A stretch of 64,000 nt of DNA, taken from contig NZ_JACTVI010000004.1 in NCBI RefSeq assembly GCF_014495685.1, positions 186,001-250,000 of the forward strand, written 5' to 3'. The notes under the pieces were generated by a model. The model was not told the DNA's origin, did no database searches, and was given only the letters and a program-made list of their open reading frames with translations. This DNA comes from Streptomyces sp. TRM68367 (lineage in GTDB: Bacteria > Actinomycetota > Actinomycetes > Streptomycetales > Streptomycetaceae). A program made the translations under genes and the position numbers. Shown piece after piece: positions 26,818 to 37,573 of this stretch. Positions within the stretch are counted from its first letter, which is position 1. Each line of letters opens with the position of its first letter.

Positions 26818-27603
26818 ATGAGTGGTTCGGGGACGCGGTCGGCGGCATACGGTCTGGTGCCGGCGGACACCACTGAAGACGTACGGACGCGGGGGGCGGG
26901 CGTCTCACGACAGGTCGCTGTTCTTCCGGTCGGGAGCTTCGAGCAGCACGGCCCGTACCTGCCGCTGGCGACCGACACGCTGATGGCGTGCGCGATCGCG
27001 CGGGAGGTCGCCGCGGCGTACCCGGTGCACCTCCTTCCTCCGGTGACCATCTCCTGCTCGCACGAGCATGCGGCCTGGCCGGGGACCGTCAGCATCTCGT
27101 CGGTGACCCTTCATGCGGTGATACGGGACATCACGGCTTCGCTCCGCCGGTCGGGCGTCGACGCGCTGGTGCTGGTCAACGGGCACGGCGGGAACTACGT
27201 CCTGGGCAACGTCGTTCAGGAATCCTCCGCCCGCGGCGAGCGGATGGCACTGTTCCCGGCCCCGGAGGACTGGGAGGCGGCCCGGGAGCGGGCGGGTGTG
27301 GTCACCTCGCTGCTCACCGACATGCACGCGGGGGAAATCGAGACCTCCGTCCTTCTGCACGCTCATCCCGAATTGGTCCGACCCGGTTATGAGACCTCCG
27401 ATTTCGTCGCGGACGACCGGCGTCAACTGCTCGCCCTCGGTATGTCCGGCTATACCGATTCGGGTGTCATCGGCCGTCCCTCAAGGGCTTCCGTGGAAAA
27501 GGGGAAGGAACTGCTGGCGAGCCTGGCGGATTCCTTCGGTGCGTATTTCTCGGTGCTGACGTCCGCGGACGGTACGGCGGCGGCCGGGGACGAGCGCGGG
27601 TAG
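26818..27603 (+). CDS. Creatininase-family amidohydrolase, candidate FAPy deformylase
   Basis: A 261-residue metal-dependent creatininase-fold protein. Metal ligands are visible in VGSFEQHGPYLPLATDTLMA (Glu, His and Asp), NGHGGNYV (His) and ADMHAGEIETS-like DMHAGEIETSVLLHA (Glu). The family includes archaeal ArfB, which removes the formyl group from FAPy made by GTP cyclohydrolase III. Since the divergent neighbour is a FAPy-type GTP cyclohydrolase II homologue, deformylation of FAPy is the most economical guess. GAGGAA precedes the ATG. Its last ~150 bases overlap the antisense end of the flippase gene. Confidence 0.85.
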   Translation: MSGSGTRSAAYGLVPADTTEDVRTRGAGVSRQVAVLPVGSFEQHGPYLPLATDTLMACAIAREVAAAYPVHLLPPVTISCSHEHAAWPGTVSISSVTLHAVIRDITASLRRSGVDALVLVNGHGGNYVLGNVVQESSARGERMALFPAPEDWEAARERAGVVTSLLTDMHAGEIETSVLLHAHPELVRPGYETSDFVADDRRQLLALGMSGYTDSGVIGRPSRASVEKGKELLASLADSFGAYFSVLTSADGTAAAGDERG

Positions 27604-28886
27604 TGCCCGTCGGGCGCGTGATGGCGTTTCGGGCCGGGTGCAACGGTCCGGGACCCGGCGCGCAGGCCGGTGCACCAGCGGGCGGCCAGGACGAGGACAC
27701 CTGGCAGACTGGCCACCAGGCTGAGCACGCCGTACACCACGGCGACCGCGAGCCCGCTGCTCGCGCCGAGTCCCGCGGCGCCGAACGCCCAGACGGTGAC
27801 GCCCTCTCGGGGGCCCCAGCCGCCGACATTCAGCGGCAGGCCCATCGCGAGCAGCGCGAGCACGGCCAACGGCAGCAGCACGGCCACGGAGGCGGTGGCC
27901 CCGGCGACGCGGGCGGCGACCACGAACATGGTGATGTGCCCCGCCAGGACGACGACGGACGAGACGAGGATCCCCGGCCAGTTACGGCGGGACAGCAGCC
28001 CCTCCCGCGCCTCGCCGAACCTCGCCCGCAGGTCACGGCCCCGCCGCGCGGGCGCCCGGTTCATGCGCACGGCGACGACGACCGCGAGCGCGCCCAGCGT
28101 CGCGAGTGCGACGAGCGGGATCGCACCGCGGACCTCGGTCAGCACCGGTGACGGCATGGTCAGCAGCACCACGGCGCCGATGGCGACCAACGCGACCTGT
28201 CCGGCGGCCCGTTCGAACACCACCGCCTTCACGCCGCGGCCCATGTCCCCGGTGCTCTGCCCGTGCCGCACCGCCCGGTGCACGTCGCCGAGGACGCCGC
28301 CGGGCAGCGCCGCGTTCAGGAACAGAGCCCGGTAGTAGTCGGCCACGGCCGGCCCCAGCGGCAGCCGGATCCGCAGCCCCCGCGCCACCAGGGCCCACCG
28401 CCACGCGCTGAACACCGTGGTCACGATCCCGATCCCGACCGCCGCGAGCAGCGTCACTGCGTCGATCCGGCGCAGCCCGTCCCGCAACACACCGGTCCCC
28501 ATGCGCCACACCAGCACGGCGAGGATGACGACACCGGCGACCGTACCGATGTGGGTACGGAGCTTGCGGTCCCCGAGCCGGGAGAACAGGCGGCGGGCGC
28601 GGCAGGGTGGTGTGGCGGGGGTGGACTGGGCAGGTGGATACGGGGTGTTGGAATCGGCCGGCGCGGAGAGGTGCGGGGCGCCGCGGTCGCTCACGCGGGG
28701 CTGCGTGGACGGGTCCTCAGTCGCCGAGGGGCCGGGTGCGCGGGCGGGCGGAGTGCCGGGGGCGTGGGGGTTCGGGGTGCCGGGTACGCGGGGCCGTGTG
28801 GTGGCGCGGCGTTTGCGGGTGCCCGCGCGGACGGTGGCCCGTACCGTGCGCGGTCGCGCCTCCGCTCCCACCGTCTGCGCGCTCAT
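27450..28886 (-). CDS. Flippase-like membrane protein (LPG synthase TM/UPF0104 family)
   Basis: A 478-residue protein. A disordered Arg/Pro/Thr-rich N-terminal region (~100 residues) precedes about eight membrane helices of the lysylphosphatidylglycerol-synthase transmembrane family. Signatures are VFSAWRWALVARGLRI, DYYRALFLNAALPGGVLGDVHRAV, VVFERAAGQVALV and LPLNVGGWGPREGVTVWAFG. There is no C-terminal aminoacyltransferase domain, so lipid or glycolipid translocation is more likely than lysyl transfer. The start overlaps the methyltransferase stop (ATGA). The C-terminus is hydrophilic and extends through the 3' end of the creatininase-family gene on the other strand. Confidence 0.85.
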   Translation of the reverse strand: MSAQTVGAEARPRTVRATVRAGTRKRRATTRPRVPGTPNPHAPGTPPARAPGPSATEDPSTQPRVSDRGAPHLSAPADSNTPYPPAQSTPATPPCRARRLFSRLGDRKLRTHIGTVAGVVILAVLVWRMGTGVLRDGLRRIDAVTLLAAVGIGIVTTVFSAWRWALVARGLRIRLPLGPAVADYYRALFLNAALPGGVLGDVHRAVRHGQSTGDMGRGVKAVVFERAAGQVALVAIGAVVLLTMPSPVLTEVRGAIPLVALATLGALAVVVAVRMNRAPARRGRDLRARFGEAREGLLSRRNWPGILVSSVVVLAGHITMFVVAARVAGATASVAVLLPLAVLALLAMGLPLNVGGWGPREGVTVWAFGAAGLGASSGLAVAVVYGVLSLVASLPGVLVLAARWCTGLRAGSRTVAPGPKRHHAPDGHYPRSSPAAAVPSADVSTEKYAPKESARLASSSFPFSTEALEGRPMTPESV

Positions 28887-29955
28887 GCCGCCCCGCCCGT
28901 CGGGCGGCACAGGGCGAGCAGGTCGCTGTGGTGGACGACGGCGCTCAGCTCGCCGGCCGCGCAGGCGGCGAGGCGTTCCTCCAGGTAGCGGTCGGCGCGC
29001 TCGCGCAGGTCCGGGCGCTGTTCGACGGCGGCGCCGACCCAGCCGCGCAGCCACTGCGCGGTGAGCGCGGATTCGGCGGGCCCGAGCCGCCAGGAACTCG
29101 GATGCACCCGTACCGTCGCACCACGCTCCGAAAATGCCTCGCACGCCGCCGTGACCGCGTCCGGTCCGAGCAGGTCTCCCCGGCGCTGGTGGGCGTTGAA
29201 GGCCTCGGCGATCTCCGCGTCCAACGGGTGGGAGGGGGTGAGGTCCACGCGTCCGGCCACGGAGAGCGTCAGCAGGGCCGGGCAGCCGGCGCCCGCGCAC
29301 GCCGCGGCGAGGGTGTCGATCTCCTCGCGGGTCAGCACGTCGAGCAGCGCCGAGGCGGTGACGAGGGACGCGCCGCGCAGGACGTCCGGGGTGAGCCGGG
29401 CGACGTCACCGCGCCGCGTCTCGACGGTGACCCGGCTGCCGTCGGCGGCCGAGCGCGGGGAGGCGACGGCGGCGAAGTGCAGCAGGTAGGGGTCGCGGTC
29501 GTGCAGGACCCATTGCTGGGCGCCGTCGAGCAGCGGCGCCAGCCAGCGGCCCATCGAACCGGTGCCGCAGCCCAGGTCGTGCACGACCAGCCCGTCGGCC
29601 CGGCCCGGCAGGTTGGCGAGCCGGATGCGCAGCGGGTCGAGCAGGTCGTGCGCCCGCGCGGCGGCGTCGGGGCCCTCCCGCAACTGCAGCCACTCGGGCG
29701 CGTACCGCGGCGGTTCCTCGCCCTCGGCCTCCCCCGTTTCCCCTGTTTCCCCGGTTTCCCGCAGCTTCAGCGTGGCCCACTCACCGGGACGCAGCGCGGG
29801 CCCGGCACCCGGGATGACCGACTGCGCGGCGGGGGTGGCAGCCGTAGCCACGGCCGTCGCGCTCCACTCCGCCGGCGGCATCGGCATGTCCGTGGTGTTC
29901 CGCGGACCGGGCTGCGCCGGAATGCGCCCGCCCTGCTGTGTCGTCGCCGTGTTCC

Positions 29956-29959
<4 letters not shown>
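28883..29959 (-). CDS. SAM-dependent methyltransferase of the pterin-like cluster
   Basis: A 358-residue protein. A low-complexity N-terminus with a GETGETGEAEGE repeat precedes a class I methyltransferase fold: motif I LVVHDLGCGTGSMGRWLAPL, the acidic HDRDPYLLHFA, RRGDVARLTPDVLRGASLVT and LLDVLTREEIDTLA. The start at 29959 overlaps the glycosyltransferase stop and its own stop overlaps the flippase start, so the four genes from the PTPS homologue onward look translationally coupled. It probably methylates the small molecule or glycan made by this cluster; the substrate is unknown. Confidence 0.86.
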
Positions 29960-31670
<1,711 letters not shown>

Positions 31671-31699
31671 TCAGGTCAGACACCCCGTGTCGTTTGAGG

Positions 31700-32020
31700 T
31701 CAAGCGGCATGGGGTGAGGGCTGGGCGTGGTGTGACCACGCGGTCGCTTCGTCGTAGAGGGTTCGGGTCTTGAGGCAGCCGTGGAGGATGCCGACGAGCC
31801 TGTTGCCGAGCTGACGCAGTGCGGGGTTGTAGTCGACGTCGCGGGCGCGTTGCTTGTCGTAGTAGCGGCGGGCTCCGGATGAGGCGTTCAGGGCGGAGAA
31901 CGCCTGGGTCTGCAACGCGTCGAGGCGGTCCCACGGGCCGCGGTCGGTCTCGATGCTCACCACCACCTCGCCGGGGTCGAGGGAAGATGATGTACGACTG
32001 CCGCCGCGGCGAATGCGGCC
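31700..32020 (-). pseudogene. IS110-family transposase remnant with internal deletion
   Basis: The C-terminal part of an IS110 transposase is clear: GARRYYDKQRARDVDYNPAL and LGNRLVGILHGCLKTRTLYD. It is joined in frame to a short N-terminal piece, LDPGEVVVSIETDRGPW, that carries one acidic residue of the DEDD catalytic set. The central ~200 residues of a complete enzyme are missing, so it cannot transpose. The preceding ~200 bases keep an open frame but nothing recognisable. It marks one side of a 3.8-kb insertion in the pterin-like cluster. Confidence 0.7.
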
Positions 32021-32234
32021 TGTGCAGAGTTCTCGATACTCGACGTGGCCGGCAAGGTCGACCACCGGGACGTGTTCCTCTCGGAACGTCAACGCCGACG
32101 GCCGAACGATGTGCGCGTGCGCCTCCCGCGTCGCAGGAGCCTCCATCGCCATCGACTGCTGAACACACCAAGCAGCCCCGGGGCCCCGGCCGGGCGCCTG
32201 CCCGGATAACTGTTTCGAGGGACACTGACTGCCG

Positions 32235-34445
32235 CTACGCGAGAACGCTTGTGCGCCCAGGTTCCCCGGAGGCATGCGCAAGCGGGAGGTCCTGCTCCGT
32301 CCAGATGCACTTGCCGTCCTGGAGATAGCGGGCGCCCCAACGCCGGGAAAGGGCGGCAATGAGTTGCAGGCCGCGTCCGCCTTCGTCGGTGTAACTGGCG
32401 TGGCGGATGCGGGGGGTGGTGAGGCTGCCGTCGTAGACCTCGCATATCAGTGAGCGGCTGCGCAGCAGGCGCAGGCGGATGGGGCCCTTGGCGTGCCGGA
32501 CGACGTTGCCGACCAGCTCGCTCACAAGTAGCTCCGTGGTCAGCGCGAGATCGCCCAGCCCCCATGTGTCGAGCTGTTTGCCGATGTATTCGCGGGCCTG
32601 TCCGGCTGCCCGGGGATCGTCGGGAAGGCTGCAGGAGGCGACATCACGGGCGGCGGCGCACCGGGTATGGACGACGAGGAGGCCGGCGTCGTCATTGGTC
32701 TGCCCCTGGTCGGGCAGCAGAGCCGAGACGACCCTATCGCACAGCTCCTCCAGGCATCGGACATCGTCGTCCTCGTCAGCGGCCTCGAAACAGGCGGTGT
32801 GGGCCGTGCCCTGGGAGAGGATCTGCCGCAGTTGAGCGAGTCCCTGGTCGACGTCGCGGGTGGCGGATTCGATGAGCCCGTCGGTGCACAGGACGACAAG
32901 GCTCTCCTCTGGCAAGTGCAGTTGGTGAGTGGCGAAGGGCGGGCTGGCGGCCCCCAGCGGAGGGTCGGGGGTCCAGTCGGGGCTGTGTACGGTGCCATCG
33001 GGGTGGACGACGACCGGCGGGGGGTGACCGGCCAGGGAGTACGTGCACGTGCGCGCGACGGGGTCGAAAATGGCGTACAAGCAGGTGGCGTAGAAGTCCT
33101 CGCCAAGCTCGGAGACCAGGTCGTTGAGACGGCTGAACAACTCGTCGGGGGGCATCTCCAGGTCGGCGAGGGTGCGTACGGCGGTACGCAGCCGACCCAT
33201 GATGGCCGCCTCGGTGATGCCGTGCCCCATGACGTCGCCGATCACCATGGCGACCCGGTCGGCGGACAGCGGAATCACGTCGTACCAGTCGCCACCCACT
33301 TCCTCGCCCCGGCCCGCGGGCAGGTACCGGGCGGCGGCGCTGGCGGCGGGCAGGCGGGGCAGCGTCCTGGGCAGCAGTCCACGCTGCAGTTCCTGGGCCC
33401 GGGCGTGCTCCAGGTCATAGAGGCGGGCCCGCTCAACGGACTGACCGACCAGGCCGCTCAGAGCCGTCAGCAAGGTGCGCTCCTCGTCGCTGAAGGAACG
33501 CGGCTCACTGAAGGACACCACACACAAGCCGACGGCGCGTCCGGAGGCCATCATGGGCAGCAATGCCCACGCTTCCTTCGGTGACGCCTCGTGCAGATGC
33601 CTCAGCGTCGGATAGCGTCCGGAAGCCTCGGCCGTCGACTCGATGAACCGAGGAGTACGAGTTTCCACCACATCGTGGAAAGAGGCATGGGCGGCGAGCG
33701 GGATCCCGTCGACCAGTCTGAGGAATTCCTGCGGATATCCGGCGGCGCCGACGACATTCAGGCGGCCGCCTTCCAGCATCTGAAACACCAGCCCGTCGGC
33801 ACCGAACGGGGGCAGGACGAACTCAGCCACTGCCTGCACAACGTCGTGGGAGGTTACGGCCTCAGCCAGCGCGGCGGTCAGCTCACCCATGCGTACAGAT
33901 CGCTTGGCCCCGGCCACCGGACCAGGGCCGCGCGACGTGGCCGCCCCGCTGCTTAGGCGCGCACCGGCCCACGCCGCCAACGCATGCAGTAGGGACCGTT
34001 GCGCCTCATCTGGCTCACCGGGCCCTGCCGTGAGCACGGACAGCACACCGACCGGCCCATCGGCGCCGGGGAGAGGCATTGCCGCCGTGCCGGCCGCGCC
34101 GATCCCCAGGCTGTCCCCGGCAACGCAGACGAAGGCACCACGCCGCACGGCGTGCGCGGGCGCCACGTCCTGCTCGTCGGGCAGATCCGCCCACTTTCCC
34201 ACGCCTGCCCGGGCAAGCCCACTGGCCGCGACCAGGCGCAGCCGACCGGCGGCAGGATCATGCCGGTGCACCAGGGCGCCCAGGCCGTCCAGGCATGTCG
34301 TCGCATGGTGGAGGACGAGGTCCAGCGTCTCCGTGACCGGCGCTCCTTCCCCCCAGGCGTCTTCGCCAGGGGCTGCCGGGGAGCCGAACAGCAGCAGCTC
34401 GGGCGGCTCTGCGTCGCTCACGGGGCCAGCCTTGTCAGCCGTCAC
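32235..34445 (-). CDS. PP2C/SpoIIE phosphatase with GAF domains and HATPase anti-sigma-like domain
   Basis: A 736-residue signalling protein. Two GAF-type sensory domains (about residues 30-170 and 185-340) lead into a SpoIIE PPM phosphatase with GEEVGGDWYDVIPL, MVIGDVMGHGITEAA, LAGHPPPVV and LVVLCTDGLIES. The C-terminal HATPase_c_2 domain has LLVSELVGNVVRHA and GRGLQLIAALSRRWG. The combination suggests control of an anti-sigma-factor antagonist by dephosphorylation, with an RsbW-like kinase domain in the same chain. It lies inside the island that interrupts the pterin-like cluster and has no adjacent sigma factor. Confidence 0.93.
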   Translation of the reverse strand: MTADKAGPVSDAEPPELLLFGSPAAPGEDAWGEGAPVTETLDLVLHHATTCLDGLGALVHRHDPAAGRLRLVAASGLARAGVGKWADLPDEQDVAPAHAVRRGAFVCVAGDSLGIGAAGTAAMPLPGADGPVGVLSVLTAGPGEPDEAQRSLLHALAAWAGARLSSGAATSRGPGPVAGAKRSVRMGELTAALAEAVTSHDVVQAVAEFVLPPFGADGLVFQMLEGGRLNVVGAAGYPQEFLRLVDGIPLAAHASFHDVVETRTPRFIESTAEASGRYPTLRHLHEASPKEAWALLPMMASGRAVGLCVVSFSEPRSFSDEERTLLTALSGLVGQSVERARLYDLEHARAQELQRGLLPRTLPRLPAASAAARYLPAGRGEEVGGDWYDVIPLSADRVAMVIGDVMGHGITEAAIMGRLRTAVRTLADLEMPPDELFSRLNDLVSELGEDFYATCLYAIFDPVARTCTYSLAGHPPPVVVHPDGTVHSPDWTPDPPLGAASPPFATHQLHLPEESLVVLCTDGLIESATRDVDQGLAQLRQILSQGTAHTACFEAADEDDDVRCLEELCDRVVSALLPDQGQTNDDAGLLVVHTRCAAARDVASCSLPDDPRAAGQAREYIGKQLDTWGLGDLALTTELLVSELVGNVVRHAKGPIRLRLLRSRSLICEVYDGSLTTPRIRHASYTDEGGRGLQLIAALSRRWGARYLQDGKCIWTEQDLPLAHASGEPGRTSVLA

Positions 34446-34611
34446 CGCGCCTCCTGCTCACCCGCACACAGTGGGGGCGGTGAAGCCTCCACCGCTAAAC
34501 AAATCGGTCATACCACCTATATTGGCAGTATTAGTGCTACTCAGCAGGCCGCCCCCCGTTGTGTTCGTCGCGTTCGGGGGGCTTTGTCGTGCCCAGATGC
34601 GTCTCCGGGCG

Positions 34612-34706
34612 TCCGGACGCGGATGCCCGGACGTCGGCGGATGTCCGGACGCGGACGCACGTCCGGATGCCGGGGTGTCCGGAGGCGGGTCACACGGATG
34701 TCCGGA
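34612..34706. repeat. Cluster of five TCCGGA palindromes in degenerate repeats
   Basis: TCCGGA occurs at 34612, 34644, 34662, 34678 and 34701, each flanked by degenerate GATG/ACG and CGCGG-like sequence. The stretch 34446-34767 has no gene; this array is its only structure. It could be a protein-binding array or decayed tandem repeat. Confidence 0.5.
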
Positions 34707-34767
34707 CACGGCGCCGGGTGGCTTTGGTGATCGGCTGGCCCCGCCGCAGGGCCCAATGGAGCTGCCG

Positions 34768-34990
34768 TCAGCCGAAGCGAACCAGGCTGGCGACGAGGAG
34801 GACCAGGGCGACGACGACGGTCGCGATCTTCTGCTCGCGCGGCAGGTCCACGAACCGCATCCGCCCCACCTCAACGATCTCGTCGGGCCCGTGGAACTCG
34901 TCGCGGTGCGCGGCGCGCACGGCCCGCGCCTCGGCCTTGGTAGCGGCGGGCTCGGTCGCCCCGCACAGTTTTGCACCGGTACTCGAACAT
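34768..34990 (-). pseudogene. Small zinc-ribbon/membrane protein with one-base frameshift
   Basis: The ATG at 34990 reads MFEYRCKT. Skipping one base at about 34966 restores CGATEPAATKAEARAVRAAH, a zinc-ribbon-like CxxC pair, and leads to a C-terminal membrane helix IATVVVALVLLVASLVRFG before the stop at 34768. The unbroken protein would have about 73 residues. It is a small gene of the type carried by integrated elements; its function is unknown. Confidence 0.5.
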
Positions 34991-35143
34991 GGCGGGCCCC
35001 CTCACTCGCGCATCGTTGTTGCTCATGATGCTCGACTCGGCGCGCGGCAGACCCATGATTGCCCTCTCTCACTATTCGAAATCTGGGGCGACTGGCGGGC
35101 GAGGCGTTGGACAAGCGGATCGAGAGTGAGCGTTCGCGTTCGA

Positions 35144-35281
35144 TTACTCGTTGTCGAGGCGGTCGATGGACCATGCCGACGGGCCGCGCTTGACGTCGTT
35201 CACCCACCGGTAACCGCGCTCGACGTCCTCGCGCGTCCACCCCTCGGGGACCTTCCGGCCCCTCCATCCGCCACTCTTCAC
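35144..35281 (-). CDS. Short hypothetical ORF in the island
   Basis: From a GTG at 35281 a 45-residue protein is possible, ending KVPEGWTREDVERGYRWVND and SAWSIDRLDNE. The composition is protein-like and differs from the Arg/Pro-rich shadow frames around it. The 5' end is uncertain because the frame stays open into the dehydrogenase region. I recognise no family. It may be the tail of a gene truncated at the island boundary. Confidence 0.3.
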   Translation of the reverse strand: MKSGGWRGRKVPEGWTREDVERGYRWVNDVKRGPSAWSIDRLDNE

Positions 35282-35370
35282 CCCCGGAGAATTACGGAGA
35301 GTGGGCGGAGAAACGCGCAGGTCAGGCGCTCTTGTCGTACCGGATTGAACGTACCGGATTGAGCGAATCG

Positions 35371-36354
35371 TCAACCGTTGCCCGGGTACCGCACCCGGTG
35401 GCACAGGGCGGGGATCTCGCCGGACGCCAGCTTGGGCAGCACGACCGGCAGGTCCTCGAACGCGCACTCTCCGGTGACGAGGGCGTCGAGGGCAGGGTCG
35501 GCGAGCAGGTCGAGGGCGAGCGCGAGCCGGTCGGCGTAGCCGCGACCGGGGCGGCCGGCCGGGGAGACGGTACCGACCTGGCTGCTGCGCACGGTCAGCC
35601 GCCGGGAGTGGAAGGCCTCGCCGAGCGGGAGGCTGACCCTGCGGTCGCCGTACCAGCTCAGTTCGACGACGGTGCCCTCAGCGGCCAGCAATTCGAGTGC
35701 CCTGCTCAGGCCCTGTTCGGTGGCGCTGGCGTGCACGACCAGGTCGCAGTCGCCGAGGGCGTCGGCGGGCACGGCGAAGTCGATGCCGAGGACCTTCGCG
35801 GTCTCGGCGCGGGCCGGGTCGGCGTCGACGAGCTGGAGGCGTACGCCGGGGAAACGGGCCAGCAGGGCGGCGACCGAGCAGCCGACCATGCCGCCGCCGA
35901 CCACCGCGATCCGGTCGCCGACCAGGGGCGCGGCGTCCCACAGGGCGTTCACGGCGGTCTCCACGGTGCCGGCCAGCACGGCCCGCTCGGCGGGCACGCC
36001 GTCCGGCACCGGGGTGACGGCGCTCGCCGGGACGACATAGCGGGTCTGGTGCGGGTAGAGGCAGAAGACCGTACGGCCGAGCAGCGCCTCGGGGCCCTCT
36101 TCGACGACTCCGACGTTCAGGTAGCCGTATTTCACCGGGGCGGGGAACTCGCCCTCCTGGAAGGGTGCGCGCATGGCCGCGTGCTGGCTCTCGGGGACGC
36201 CGCCGCGGAAGACGAGCGTCTCCGTGCCGCGGCTCACGCCGGAGAACAGGGTGCGGACCAGCACCTCGTCCGGGCCGGGTCCGGGCAGGTCCGCGTCGCG
36301 GATCCCGCCTCGGCCAGGCGAGTATAGCCAGAACGCACGTGCGGTGCGCTTCAT
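35371..36354 (-). CDS. Zinc-type alcohol dehydrogenase-like oxidoreductase (MDR family)
   Basis: A 327-residue medium-chain dehydrogenase/reductase. The N-terminal GroES-like domain has [20 protein letters not shown] in place of the usual Cys/His zinc site, and [14 protein letters not shown]. The Rossmann domain has [20 protein letters not shown]. The family includes enzymes related to 2-desacetyl-2-hydroxyethyl bacteriochlorophyllide dehydrogenase. AGGAGG lies ahead of the ATG. It should be the first gene of the leftward pterin-like operon but is separated from the PTPS homologue by the 3.8-kb island. It probably oxidises or reduces a side chain of the product. Confidence 0.87.
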   Translation of the reverse strand: MKRTARAFWLYSPGRGGIRDADLPGPGPDEVLVRTLFSGVSRGTETLVFRGGVPESQHAAMRAPFQEGEFPAPVKYGYLNVGVVEEGPEALLGRTVFCLYPHQTRYVVPASAVTPVPDGVPAERAVLAGTVETAVNALWDAAPLVGDRIAVVGGGMVGCSVAALLARFPGVRLQLVDADPARAETAKVLGIDFAVPADALGDCDLVVHASATEQGLSRALELLAAEGTVVELSWYGDRRVSLPLGEAFHSRRLTVRSSQVGTVSPAGRPGRGYADRLALALDLLADPALDALVTGECAFEDLPVVLPKLASGEIPALCHRVRYPGNG

Positions 36355-36462
36355 CGGAATCCTCCTGAACGATCGGGAAGCTGCACACGTACCGAGGGGT
36401 GCACAGGCCGCGCACAAGGTAGCGGCGTTGATCGACTCTGTCACACGGCCGGAGGATGTTCG

Positions 36463-37221
36463 GTGGCCCTGAACAGTACTTACGACGCAAGGCTCGTACA
36501 GCAGGAGACCGCCCTGGGGGCGGGCGTGCAGATCCTGTTGCTGGCCCTGCTCGGCACGGCGATCGGCATGGGGCCGGCGGGCTGGCTGTCCGGGCTCGCG
36601 TTCGCGATCGCCACCTGGGCGGTGCTCTCCCGGGCCCTGCACCGCTCCCGGCTGCGCTCCTTCGGCCCCGCCAACCGGGTCACCCTCGGCCGCGCCACCC
36701 TGGTGGGCGGCGTTACGGCGCTGGTCGCGGACTCCTTCCAGGACTCGCCGCCCGTCTCGCTCCTGGTCGGCCTGACGGCCGTGGCCCTGATCCTCGACGG
36801 CGTCGACGGCAAGGTCGCCCGCCGCACGGGGACGTCGACGCCGCTGGGGGCGCGCTTCGACATGGAGGTCGACGCGTTCCTGATCCTGGTGCTCAGCGTG
36901 TACGTGGCCACGCAGCTCGGCCCGTGGGTGCTGCTCATCGGCTCGATGCGGTACGTCTTCGTCGCCGCGGCCCGCGCGTGGCCGTGGCTCAACACCCCGC
37001 TGCCGCCCAGCACCGCCCGCAAGACGGTTGCCGCCCTCCAGGGCGTACTCCTGCTGCTGGCGGGCGCCCAGCTCCTGCCCCACGCGGCCAACTTCGCGGT
37101 GGCGGCCCTGGCCCTGGCCCTCCTGGTGTGGTCCTTCGGCCGCGACGTCCTGTGGCTGTGGCGCACGTCCCGAGTCCTGCGGGTACCCGCGGAGAAGGTA
37201 CGCGAGCTGGTCGCCGGGTGA
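36463..37221 (+). CDS. CDP-alcohol phosphatidyltransferase-family membrane enzyme
   Basis: A 252-residue integral membrane enzyme. The CDP-alcohol phosphotransferase signature DG-x2-AR-x8-G-x3-D-x3-D is complete in [20 protein letters not shown] followed by EVD. Several hydrophobic helices surround it. Such enzymes displace CMP from a CDP-alcohol with an alcohol acceptor to form a phosphodiester, usually in phospholipids. The GTG start follows GGAGG. It is divergent from the dehydrogenase gene and probably completes a lipid or phosphodiester step of the same pathway (inferred). Confidence 0.9.
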   Translation: MALNSTYDARLVQQETALGAGVQILLLALLGTAIGMGPAGWLSGLAFAIATWAVLSRALHRSRLRSFGPANRVTLGRATLVGGVTALVADSFQDSPPVSLLVGLTAVALILDGVDGKVARRTGTSTPLGARFDMEVDAFLILVLSVYVATQLGPWVLLIGSMRYVFVAAARAWPWLNTPLPPSTARKTVAALQGVLLLLAGAQLLPHAANFAVAALALALLVWSFGRDVLWLWRTSRVLRVPAEKVRELVAG

Positions 37222-37354
37222 CATCGGCTCGTACGCGAGCGAGTCGCCGGGAGATCCGAGTCGGCGCGCCAGCCGGCCGCCGTTGCCCCGCCAGTCGGCG
37301 ATGGCGCGCAACGTTGCCGCAAGCCGCGGCACACCTACCGCAACCTGCGCGGGC

Positions 37355-37470
37355 CGCACCCGACGACAGCACACAACCACGTCCGCAACCGCAGGCACGC
37401 ATACCCCACCCCACCCACCCGCACCCAACGACGGCGCGCAACCGTGTCCGTAACCGCGGGCGTGCGTGCC
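37355..37470. repeat. Two 51-bp degenerate direct repeats
   Basis: 37355-37405 and 37420-37470 align without gaps with 39 of 51 identical bases. All twelve differences are transitions. The rest of the 350-bp gap 37222-37573 contains no gene I can support. Confidence 0.6.
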
Positions 37471-37573
37471 GCCTGGGGCGGCATGGTGGGCGCGGCGGCA
37501 CCCCGTCAGCGCCGGGCTGCGCACCCAACCCCCGGCCCGCAGGAACACCGGGCACCCGGTGAACACCGCACTG

